DNA of 54,597 nt from Alterirhizorhabdus solaris (lineage in GTDB: Bacteria > Pseudomonadota > Alphaproteobacteria > Sphingomonadales > Sphingomonadaceae): NCBI RefSeq assembly GCF_007785815.1, contig NZ_VNIM01000017.1:1-54597 (forward strand). Direction: 5' to 3'. The position numbers and the translations under genes are program-made. Below, piece after piece: positions 1 through 7,668 of this stretch (positions are counted from its first letter, which is position 1; each line of letters starts with the position of its first letter). The notes beneath the pieces are model-generated. The model worked only from the letters and a program-made list of their open reading frames with translations, ran no database searches and was not told where the DNA came from.

Positions 1-190
1 TCCTGGCCGCACGGCGGTCGCCACCCTGCGGTTTGGCAGCCGGCGTGCCGTTCCGAACGACCAACTGCCGCCAGCGGATCGCACTCGCCGCGCTCACCCC
101 GAACCGCGCTGCCGCGGCCCGGCACGATATCCCGGCATCAACCGCGGCGACCACCCGCTCTCGAAGGTCCTGTGACAGCACTCGTGGCAT
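1..190 (-). CDS. IS630-family transposase, N-terminal part (runs off the window)
   Basis: The minus strand from the ATG at 190 encodes a protein starting MPRVLSQDLRERVVAAVDAG, followed by a helix-turn-helix (about residues 15-50, with RAAAARFGVS and AIRWRQL). This is the usual N-terminal DNA-binding domain of IS630-type transposases. The DDE catalytic domain would lie before base 1 and is not visible. The ATG at 190 is preferred over one at 194, which is in another frame and does not give this protein. The element lies against the truncated transporter gene that starts near 285. IS630 elements are known to insert at TA dinucleotides, and a TA at 283-284 fits the junction. Confidence 0.85.
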   Translation of the reverse strand, partial: MPRVLSQDLRERVVAAVDAGISCRAAAARFGVSAASAIRWRQLVVRNGTPAAKPQGGDRRAAR

Positions 191-284
191 CCATGCCGGC
201 CTCCTCGACCCGGCACAACGCCTGAATCAGAAAACCGCGCTCGTGTGAATCCTCAACGATTCAGAAGGCGCGGAAACCGCTCTA
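191..284. mobile_element. Terminal end of the IS630-type element
   Basis: This is the stretch between the transposase start and the first bases of interrupted transporter coding sequence. It holds two related motifs, TGAATCAGAAAACCGCG near 223 and ATTCAGAAGGCGCGGAAACC near 259, which may be sub-terminal transposase binding repeats. The outer boundary at the TA at 283-284 is inferred from where transporter homology begins. The other end of the element lies outside the window, so the inverted repeat cannot be checked. Confidence 0.55.
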
Positions 285-1388
285 GCCTCGATCATCGGAT
301 CGGGATTTCTCATCTGCGGACCGCTACTGGCGCGGGAGTTCGGCAGTGCGGCCATTCTCGCCATGGCGGTGCTGCTGGCTATCGCCTACGCGGCCGGTTG
401 GGTAATCCGCTTCAACATAATTCATGTCGAGGCACACCTTGCCGAAGTATCGTTCAACGACCCAATCGCTTGGACGGCCCGCATCACGCAAGGGGTGCTG
501 GCGCTCGCCTACGCCGTATCCGTCGCCTACTATTTGAAGCTGTTGGCAGAGTTCGTTCTCAAGCCGGTCGCTGTGGATCCAGCATGGCAGCCGCTCGGCG
601 CCAACATCATCGTGACGATCATCATTGCATTGATGACCCTGCTTGCGCTTGGCGGGAGTCTGCGTCGGGTCGAGCATCTCGCGCACGGCACCGTCTCGAT
701 CAAGATCGGGATTATTGCCGGTTTGCTCGTGGCGCTTGGCATCGCCTGGGTATCCAGCGGTATTGTCGAGCCGCTACCCCCGGTTCGCCTGTCTTGGGCG
801 AGCATACCCATGCTGCTCGGTCTCATCATCACAGTGCAGGGCTTCGAGACATCGCGATACCTTGGGCATGACTATCCAGCCGACCTGCGGATCAGGACGA
901 TGCGGCATGCGCAGTGGATCGCATCCGCGATTTATCTCGCCTTCATCGCGCTGCTCACCCCTTTCCTGTCGCGAGCCGCCATGACGGAGGGTGTTGCCGG
1001 CATCCTCGACATTATGGCGCTGATCGCCCCGGCACTCAGCATCTTCGTCCTCGCAGGCGCTGTATCCAGCCAATTGAGCGCGGCGGTTGCGGATTCCATC
1101 GGTTCGGGTGGGCTGGTCAACGAGGTGTCGCGACGCAAAGTAAGCGTACCGGTTGCCTTCACCTTGTCGGGCGCGCTTGCGATCTTGGTGGTCTGGTTGA
1201 CCGATCCGTTCGAGGTGGTCGCACTGTCATCGCGCGCCTTTGCCCTGTTCTACGCGATGCAGTGCGTCCTCGCGATCGCGGTGTCGGCCAAACGTGGGAC
1301 AGGAACGATGGCGCAGCGGATCGGCTTTGCAGGGGTTGGACTGATCTGCCTTGTCGCTGTCTTTGTCGGCGCTCCGGCCGAAGGCTAA
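285..1388 (+). pseudogene. APC-type amino acid transporter, 5' end lost to the IS insertion
   Basis: An open frame runs from the IS junction. It reads ASIIGSGFLICGPLLAREFG before the first ATG at 363, then continues to a stop at 1388. The SIIGSG-type glycine-rich first helix is typical of APC permeases. About ten further hydrophobic segments follow, including GTVSIKIGIIAGLLVALGIA and LSIFVLAGAVSSQLSAAVAD. The normal start and first residues are missing. The ATG at 363 would give a 341-residue protein lacking most of helix 1, which contributes to the substrate site in this fold, so function is doubtful. The substrate cannot be named. The ClC gene follows immediately on the same strand and may once have been co-transcribed. 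Confidence 0.7.
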
Positions 1389-1392
1389 GACG

Positions 1393-2760
1393 ATGGCGCG
1401 GATTACCCAGGCGCGCGCTCGCGTCCTACTGCGGCGACACGGGCCGACCGCACCTATCTGGCGTCGCCGTGTGGCGATCCTTGGTGGAGCGATAACGATC
1501 GGGATCGTCGCGCTCTGCTTTGCCGCAGCGGCAGACCGCGCAGGCGAAGCATTTGCGACGCTAGCGACGAGGTGGTGGTGGGCGCCCCTGCTGCTGACGC
1601 CGATCGGCTACGCAGGCATTGCATGGATCACGGCCCGACTGGCTCCTGCCGCGCGAGGATCGGGCATTCCGCAAGTCATGGCGGCAACGCGTGATCCGGA
1701 TCATGCGATGACGGGTCTAATTTCAGCCAAGACGGTGATTGTGAAGCTCGCGCTTACCGTCGCTACGCTGTCGGTCGGGGCGTCAACAGGGCGTGAGGGA
1801 CCGACAGTGCAGGTCGCCGCCTCCATCATGGGCTATGCCCATCGCCTTATGGCGATTCCTCTTCGTGCCTCCGTCTTCATCGCAGGCGGGGCCGCAGGGG
1901 TCGCAGCCGCTTTCAACACTCCGCTTGCGGGCGTCGCGTTTGCCATTGAGGAGCTGGCAGCCGCCTACGAGCAACGCATGACCCTGCTGGTGATGACCGC
2001 AGTACTGATCGCGGGCATGGTGAGCTTGGGCCTGTCGGGCGACTATGTATATTTCGGCGTCATGCGCCAGACACTGAATGTGCGCGAGACGCTGGTTGCG
2101 GCCCCCGTGGCCGGCATCCTTGGCGGCCTTGCAGGGGCGCTTTTCTCCCGTTCAGTGATCGCAACCGGGCGGTCCCAATTGGCGCTGGTAGCGTGGTTGC
2201 GAGCGCGACCTGCCTTGTTCGCCGGAGGTCTGGGTGCCGTGGTCGCGATCATCGGTGTCGGTAGCGGGTTAACCTGGGGCACCGGCTATGGTGCGGCCCG
2301 CGGCATAATCACCGGCGGAGACGTGCCGCACTGGTATGGTGCAGCGAAGTTCGTCACAACGCTCGCGACCGCAGTGTCAGGTATGCCGGGCGGCATCTTT
2401 GCTCCATCGCTGTCAGTTGGGGCTGGCATCGGCGACATGCTTCTCAGCATCTTTCCAACCTATCCGCCCGGAGCGATCGTGCTGCTCGGGATGGTCGCCT
2501 ACTTTACCGGCGTCGTTCGAGCGCCGCTGACCGCAGTCATCATCATCTCGGAGACGACTGCGAGTCGGGGACTGATGATGCCACTGGTCGCCTCGGCGCT
2601 GATCGCCGACTTCGTTGCTCAGGCCGTATCGAAGGAACGGCTGTACCATGTCCTCTCGCAAGGGTTCCTGAGCAGCAAACCAATACCTGTGAGCATCAAC
2701 GTTAATCAGCCTATTGTGTCGACAGGCGTCGAAACAGAACCCCCGCCGAAATGCGACTAA
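1393..2760 (+). CDS. ClC-family chloride/proton antiporter
   Basis: A 455-residue ClC transporter of the inner membrane. The three signature motifs are present: GSGIP (residues 89-93), GREGP (133-137) and GGIFAPSL near residue 340. The gating glutamate (E135 of GREGP) and the internal proton glutamate of the IEE motif (E186/E187) are both there, which by family knowledge points to 2Cl-/H+ exchange rather than a passive channel. No C-terminal CBS domains are present. The ATG at 1393 is chosen because it follows the upstream stop by four bases; an in-frame start at 1351 would overlap the upstream gene. The last dozen or so residues (STGVETEPPPKCD) and the stop codon are encoded by the left arm of an inverted-repeat element, so the native C-terminus appears to have been replaced. 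Confidence 0.93.
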   Translation: MARITQARARVLLRRHGPTAPIWRRRVAILGGAITIGIVALCFAAAADRAGEAFATLATRWWWAPLLLTPIGYAGIAWITARLAPAARGSGIPQVMAATRDPDHAMTGLISAKTVIVKLALTVATLSVGASTGREGPTVQVAASIMGYAHRLMAIPLRASVFIAGGAAGVAAAFNTPLAGVAFAIEELAAAYEQRMTLLVMTAVLIAGMVSLGLSGDYVYFGVMRQTLNVRETLVAAPVAGILGGLAGALFSRSVIATGRSQLALVAWLRARPALFAGGLGAVVAIIGVGSGLTWGTGYGAARGIITGGDVPHWYGAAKFVTTLATAVSGMPGGIFAPSLSVGAGIGDMLLSIFPTYPPGAIVLLGMVAYFTGVVRAPLTAVIIISETTASRGLMMPLVASALIADFVAQAVSKERLYHVLSQGFLSSKPIPVSINVNQPIVSTGVETEPPPKCD

Positions 2761-2900
2761 GGCGTTGTAGCTGACGACAGAATAATAACTCTCCGGGGGG
2801 GGGCGATCGGCACCGATCGGGATCCCCCTTAAACACCATAATATCGAACGTTTTCTGTGACTTTTCTAAAAAATGACGGGGTCCAGTTTCGACGCCTATT
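2721..2900. mobile_element. Inverted-repeat element, copy A (about 180 bp)
   Basis: The left arm begins at 2721 (GACAGGCGTCGAAACAGAAC) and the right arm ends at 2900 (GGGGTCCAGTTTCGACGCCT). They are imperfect inverted repeats of about 23 bases. The inner right half from 2819, including AATATCGAACGTTTTC, closely matches copy B at 9330-9428, in the same orientation. About 75 bases at 2745-2818 are not found in copy B and contain a run of G. There is no transposase, so it looks like a MITE or solo-end remnant. The arms resemble ends of IS21-type elements from memory; I could not verify this. Confidence 0.7.
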
Positions 2901-3094
2901 CACAACGACGGATTTATCGCTGGCTGTTCGACCTGCTGCACAAGTGGGATTTGCCCGCTCTCACGATGAACTGCCCTGTGTGGGACACTCTCCTGTGGGC
3001 GCTGTCTATCCTCGGGCTGGCGACGTCGGCCAGAGGGATATGGACCGCATGGAGAAGACTGAAGGAGCCAGCGTCCCGCCCGGCAAGGCCGTGA
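2901..3094 (+). pseudogene. PepSY-associated membrane protein, C-terminal relic
   Basis: The reading frame ending at 3094 gives QRRIYRWLFDLLHKWDLPAL, then a hydrophobic helix (TLLWALSILGLATSARGIW) and TAWRRLK. This is the characteristic C-terminal segment of PepSY_TM proteins, inner-membrane proteins often found beside siderophore or metal TBDRs and thought to act as ferric reductases. The rest of the protein (usually about 350-500 residues) is missing because element copy A ends where the fragment starts. An ATG at 2873 inside the element arm reads in frame into it, so a 73-residue peptide is possible, but I treat it as debris. The TBDR downstream was probably its operon partner. Confidence 0.65.
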
Positions 3095-3185
3095 CGGTCG
3101 TGCTGTCCGCCATGATCGGGTTTTCGTGGAAGAAAATGCCGACCCATAATAAGTAGCGGGATAAACCAGATGATTGGGGAAGCAG

Positions 3186-5279
3186 ATGAGAACGCTGGTT
3201 GATCAGGGACGGCGGGTGCGTACCGGCAAGCTGATACTGCAGGCCGGGCTGGTGACCGGCACTATGATCGTCGCGACGAACCCCGTTCACGCACAGATCG
3301 CGGGGTCAGAGACTACGTCGTCGGATCGGGACATCATCGTCTATGGTCGCGCTCTGGCACAGATCGGCATCGCCACGTCCGGATCGCAGGGTGTGGTCGG
3401 CTACAAGGACTTCGAGGACAAGCCGCTCAGCCGGGTAGGCGAGCTGGTCGAGAACGTGCCCGGCGTGATCGCCACGCAGCATTCGGGCACCGGCAAGGCC
3501 AACCAGTATTTCCTGCGCGGCTTCAACCTCGATCATGGCACCGATTTCGCGGGCTTCGTCGATGGCGCGCCAGTGAACTTCCGCACACACGGCCATGGGC
3601 AGGGCTATCTCGATCTCAATTTCCTCATCCCCGAACTGGTCGAGCGGATCGACTATCGCAAGGGGCCGTATTTCGCCGACGTCGGGGACTTTTCGGCGGC
3701 CGGGACGGTGAAGTTCACCACCGTCGATCGGCTGGCACGGCCGATGGTCGAGGTAACGGGCGGCAGCTACGGCTATTACCGGGCGCTGGCCGCCGGCAGC
3801 AGCACGCTGGCCGGGGGTGACCTGCTCGTCGCACTCGACGGCACCCGCTCGAACGGCCCGTGGGATCTGAACGAGGATCTCAGGAAGGTGAACGGCCTCG
3901 TCAAATATTCACGGGGCACGGTCGATCACGGCTGGAACCTCGGCCTGACGGGCTACCATGCGACGTGGAACGCGACCGATCAGGTGCCCGAGCGCGCGAT
4001 CGCAAGCGGGCTGATCGGCCGCTTCGGCAATATCGATCCGGCGCTGGGTGGGCGCACCATCCGGATCGGGCTGACCGGCAACGCGCATCTCGGGGCGACC
4101 GACATCAACCTGTACGGCCTCTATTACCGCTTCCTGCTGACATCGAACTTCACCTATTTCCTGAATGACCCGGTGAATGGCGACGAGTTCCAGCAGCGCG
4201 ACCAGCGCGGCCAGTTCGGTGGATCGATCCGCCACAGCATTCCCGTCACGATCGGCGCGATGCCGGTCGCCTTCACCGTGGGCGGGGAGGGGCGGTGGGA
4301 TCATATCGGCAAGATCGGGCTCTACAATTCGATCGCCGGCCGCACGAGCGGCACCGTGCGGCAGGACAAGGTCGATGAGTATAGCGGCGCGGTCTACGCC
4401 GAGGGTACGGCATCGTTGACCGACCGGATACGGCTGACACTGGGGCTGCGCGGCGACCTCTACGGCTATGACGTGCGGGCGCAGACGATCGCGGCGAACA
4501 GCGGCAAGGGATCGGATGGTATCCTGAGCCCAAAGGCGGCGCTCGCGTGGCGCGCGACCGATCATCTGGAACTGTACGCCAACTATGGCAAGGCGTTCCA
4601 CTCCAACGACGTGCGCGGGGCGAGCATCCGCGTCGACCCGGTGACGGGCGATCCGGTCGATCGCGTGCCGGTACTGGTGAAGGCGCGCGGTTACGAAGTT
4701 GGCGCGCGCGCCGAATTCCGCCGCTTCACCGTATCGCTGGTAGGCTATCATCTGAGCCTCGGCTCCGAACTCGTTTTCGTCGGTGACGGCGGCACGACCG
4801 AACCGAACGACGCCACCCGCCGCTACGGCGCGGAGGCGACCCTGTTCTGGCGCCCGACCGAATGGCTGACGCTCGACGCGTCCGGCGCCGTCACCCATGC
4901 ACGCTTCCACGATGTGGCGCCGGGCAAGACCCGGATCCCCAACTCGGTGGACGAGGTGGTCTCGGCCGGCGCCGCGCTCGATCTGGGCCACGGCGTCACC
5001 GGCTCGCTGCGCGTTCGCCATTTTGGCGCGGCACCGTTGATCGAGGACGGCAGCGTGCGCTCGAACCCCACCACGCTCGTCAATCTTGGCACCTACTATA
5101 CGGCCGGGCGGGTCAAGATCGGTGTGGACGTGCTGAATCTGTTCGACGCGCGCGACGCCGACATCACCTACTTCTACGCGTCGCGATTGCAGGGCGAGCC
5201 GGCCGGGGGCGTGGAGGATCGACATATCCACCCGGTCGAGCCGCGCCAGTTGAGGGTTTCGATGCGCTACAGCCTCTGA
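3186..5279 (+). CDS. TonB-dependent outer-membrane receptor
   Basis: A 697-residue TBDR with an N-terminal signal sequence (hydrophobic LILQAGLVTGTMIVA, cleavage near VHAQ), a plug domain (about residues 45-170) with GELVENVPGVIATQ, and a C-terminal barrel ending in the aromatic-rich LRVSMRYSL. The plug carries an unusual NFRTHGHGQGYLDLNF segment rich in histidine, which may reflect a metal or metal-chelate substrate (inference). The ATG at 3186 has a GGGGA site five bases upstream; a TTG at 3174 in frame is less likely. The PepSY relic directly upstream suggests an original PepSY-TBDR uptake pair. Energy would come from TonB-ExbBD encoded elsewhere. Confidence 0.92.
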   Translation: MRTLVDQGRRVRTGKLILQAGLVTGTMIVATNPVHAQIAGSETTSSDRDIIVYGRALAQIGIATSGSQGVVGYKDFEDKPLSRVGELVENVPGVIATQHSGTGKANQYFLRGFNLDHGTDFAGFVDGAPVNFRTHGHGQGYLDLNFLIPELVERIDYRKGPYFADVGDFSAAGTVKFTTVDRLARPMVEVTGGSYGYYRALAAGSSTLAGGDLLVALDGTRSNGPWDLNEDLRKVNGLVKYSRGTVDHGWNLGLTGYHATWNATDQVPERAIASGLIGRFGNIDPALGGRTIRIGLTGNAHLGATDINLYGLYYRFLLTSNFTYFLNDPVNGDEFQQRDQRGQFGGSIRHSIPVTIGAMPVAFTVGGEGRWDHIGKIGLYNSIAGRTSGTVRQDKVDEYSGAVYAEGTASLTDRIRLTLGLRGDLYGYDVRAQTIAANSGKGSDGILSPKAALAWRATDHLELYANYGKAFHSNDVRGASIRVDPVTGDPVDRVPVLVKARGYEVGARAEFRRFTVSLVGYHLSLGSELVFVGDGGTTEPNDATRRYGAEATLFWRPTEWLTLDASGAVTHARFHDVAPGKTRIPNSVDEVVSAGAALDLGHGVTGSLRVRHFGAAPLIEDGSVRSNPTTLVNLGTYYTAGRVKIGVDVLNLFDARDADITYFYASRLQGEPAGGVEDRHIHPVEPRQLRVSMRYSL

Positions 5280-5410
5280 GGGCGATCTCCGTGACCGGTT
5301 GACCCAGCCTGGCAACAGATTGGTGGCCGAGGACGGTCCATACGGCGTGCTCTACGAATGAACGTCCAAACGTGAGGAGAGCAGAAAGTCTGTGAACGCC
5401 CAGAATTGAG

Positions 5411-6676
5411 TTATGTTGATCGAGACTTGGGGTCATCGCGCCTTGCCCGGTCAAGAACGCGCTCGATGGTGCCGCCTTGGATGATGACCGAGAACAGCAC
5501 GACGATGTAGGTGGCCGCGAGCGCGATCGATCGTGCCGGCCCATCCGGTAGCCCGAGCGCCAAAGCAACCGAGATGCCGCCGCGGAGACCGCCCCAGATC
5601 AGCGTCAGCGGCGCCAGACGGCCGAGCGACAGGATCGGCCGCAGCACCGCCAGCGGCGCGACGACGGCGATGCCGCGGGCAAGCAGCACCAGCGGGATTG
5701 CAGCGAGCCCAAGCGCGACCAGCCGGGGGTCCCATGGGATCGTCACCACCTCCAGGCCGATCAGCAGAAACAGCACGGCGTTGAGGATGTCGTCGATCAG
5801 CGCCCAGAATTTGAGCAGATAGTCGCGCGTCATGTCGCTCATCGCGTCCGCCACGCCCTTGTTGCCGATCAGCAGGCCGGCGACGGCCATTGCGACAGGG
5901 CCGCTGATGTGAAGCTGCGAGGCCAACGCGTAGCCGCCCATCACGACGGCCAGCGAGATCATCACCTCGACATTGTACTCGTCGATCGAGCGCATTGCCC
6001 GGTAGCCGATCCAGCCCGCCGCCAATCCGAGAAGCACTCCGCCACCCGCCTCCTGGAGGAAGAGAACCGCGCCGTGGCCGAGCGACAGCGGCTCGGTGCC
6101 GAGGGCGGCTTCGAGCAGGATTGCGAAGACGACCACGCCGACACCGTCGTTGAACAGGCTCTCGCCCGCCACCGTCGCCTTCAGAGTAGGCGATACCTCC
6201 GCCCGGCTGAGGATGCCCATGACTGCGACGGGATCGGTGGGGCTGATCAGCGCGCCGAAGACGAGGCACCAGATCAACGGCACGGCGAGGCCGAGCCAGC
6301 CGGCAATGAGGTGGAAACCTCCGCCGATGATCGTGGTCGAGAGCACCACGCCGACCGTGCTGAGGACGACGATCGGCCAGCGCCCGCGTCGCATGTCGTC
6401 CCACTTCACATGCAGTGCACCCGCGAACAGCAGGAACGACAGCATGCCGTCCATCAGCGTCGTGTGGAAGTCGATGCCGGCGATGAAGCCGACGACCTGC
6501 TCGCCGACCTGGCTGCCGGGCAGCAGCTGATCGATCCCGACGACCAGCAGCGAGGCGACCGCGCCCATGATCGTGAGCCCGATCGACGAGGGCAGCTTCA
6601 GCACGCGGTGGTTGAAGTAGCCGAGCACCGCGGCGAGCACGATCAGGATCGCCGCGGCATCGAAGGGCGTCAGCAC
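5411..6676 (-). CDS. CPA1-family Na+/H+ antiporter
   Basis: A 421-residue inner-membrane cation/proton exchanger with about twelve hydrophobic segments. Family motifs are ISPTDPVAVMGIL (residues 144-156) and GESLFNDGVGVVVF (171-184); the latter carries the paired polar residues at the ion site of NhaP/CPA1 proteins. It lacks the long cytoplasmic C-terminal tail of many CPA1 members and stops after about 30 hydrophilic residues. The start is a GTG at 6676, two bases beyond the stop of the MscS gene, so the genes are very likely co-transcribed and translationally coupled. The likely job is Na+ extrusion and pH or salt homeostasis. Confidence 0.9.
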   Translation of the reverse strand: MLTPFDAAAILIVLAAVLGYFNHRVLKLPSSIGLTIMGAVASLLVVGIDQLLPGSQVGEQVVGFIAGIDFHTTLMDGMLSFLLFAGALHVKWDDMRRGRWPIVVLSTVGVVLSTTIIGGGFHLIAGWLGLAVPLIWCLVFGALISPTDPVAVMGILSRAEVSPTLKATVAGESLFNDGVGVVVFAILLEAALGTEPLSLGHGAVLFLQEAGGGVLLGLAAGWIGYRAMRSIDEYNVEVMISLAVVMGGYALASQLHISGPVAMAVAGLLIGNKGVADAMSDMTRDYLLKFWALIDDILNAVLFLLIGLEVVTIPWDPRLVALGLAAIPLVLLARGIAVVAPLAVLRPILSLGRLAPLTLIWGGLRGGISVALALGLPDGPARSIALAATYIVVLFSVIIQGGTIERVLDRARRDDPKSRST

Positions 6677-6678
6677 AG

Positions 6679-7656
6679 TCAGCGCTGTTCGTCGTTGCGG
6701 ACGATCGTCAGCGCATTGATGTGGCGCGGCTCGGGCACGTCGTCGCCTGCCGGCCAGCCCTCGCGCTGATGGCGCCGGTCGCCGTCACTCGCCTCGGTCT
6801 GGTCGTGGAACAGCACCTGGGTGGTCGGGAACGGCAGGTCGATACCCGCCGCGACCAGCGCCTCTGCGACCGCCTGCAGCACCTGGCTGCGAACCTCGAC
6901 GACGCCGGAGCGCTTGGGTCGCGTCCACCAGCGTACCCGCAGGTTCTTGGACGAGCCGGCCAGATCCCAGAGCAGCACGTCGGGCGCGGGATCGCTCAGC
7001 ACCCCCTCGACGCCTCGCACCGCTTTCAGCGCGATGGCCTTGGCGGTCGTCACATCGTCGCCGTAGCCGATGCCGACATCATAATGGCTGCGCAGCAAAT
7101 CGTAGGCGGTGATGACGGTGACCGTCTCGGTGTAGATCACGCTGTTCGGTACGATGATCCGCTGGCCGTCATAGGTGCGGATATAGGTGGCCCGCGTCTC
7201 GATCGACTCCACCGTGCCGGTGAAGCCGCCCCCGGTCGTGATCTCGTCGCCGGCGCGGAACGGGTGACGGATGAGGAGCAGGATGCCGGCGAGCAGGTTC
7301 TGGAAGATGTCCTTGAAGGCGAAACCGATCGCGACACCGCCGATGCCGAGCGCCGAGAACAGCTTGGCCGGCGTCACCGACGGAAAGGCCACCGTCGCCG
7401 CGACCAGCGCGCCGAGCAGCATCAGGCCGATATAGGCGAGGCGCCCGAAGGCCATGCCGGCGCTCGGAAACTCCGATCGCTTGGCCGCGAACGTCTCGAC
7501 GCCGCGGCGGACGGCCGAGGCCAGGCCCCAGAAGATCAGAAAAACGATGAGTCCTGCGAGCAGCAGCGGGAGCATGGCGAGGAAGCCGTTGACCATGCCG
7601 TTGACGGTCGCCCAGATCTCGGACGGGTGGATGGCCTGGGCGGAGGGTGTGCTCAT
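6679..7656 (-). CDS. MscS-family small-conductance mechanosensitive channel
   Basis: A 325-residue protein. Three hydrophobic helices span about residues 20-125. The pore helix and following glycine-rich turn read LFSALGIGGVAIGFAFKDIF, the MscS hallmark, and NLLAGILLLIRHPFRAGDEI begins the beta domain. A soluble cytoplasmic vestibule domain follows (to about residue 270), then a hydrophilic tail of about 50 residues rich in D, R and H. It releases solutes on hypo-osmotic shock. It lies between DUF2254 upstream (12-base gap) and the CPA1 antiporter downstream, forming an ion/osmotic operon. Confidence 0.93.
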   Translation of the reverse strand: MSTPSAQAIHPSEIWATVNGMVNGFLAMLPLLLAGLIVFLIFWGLASAVRRGVETFAAKRSEFPSAGMAFGRLAYIGLMLLGALVAATVAFPSVTPAKLFSALGIGGVAIGFAFKDIFQNLLAGILLLIRHPFRAGDEITTGGGFTGTVESIETRATYIRTYDGQRIIVPNSVIYTETVTVITAYDLLRSHYDVGIGYGDDVTTAKAIALKAVRGVEGVLSDPAPDVLLWDLAGSSKNLRVRWWTRPKRSGVVEVRSQVLQAVAEALVAAGIDLPFPTTQVLFHDQTEASDGDRRHQREGWPAGDDVPEPRHINALTIVRNDEQR

Positions 7657-7668
7657 GAATACTGTTCC

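Noticed and set aside
2781-2818. Run of nine G and GATCGGCACCGATCG near 2800 as a terminator or operator of the ClC gene
   Set aside because: It lies inside the inverted-repeat element and has no U-run. The GATCG pair is short and such pairs are frequent in this DNA.
3909-5315. 468-codon minus-strand open frame opposite the first TBDR
   Set aside because: It is exactly antisense to a clear TBDR and its translation is rich in R, A, D and H with no domain. Long antisense frames are common at this GC content.
5909-6769. Plus-strand frame opposite the antiporter gene
   Set aside because: Repetitive charged sequence from reversed GC-rich codons; the minus strand carries the real CPA1 motifs.
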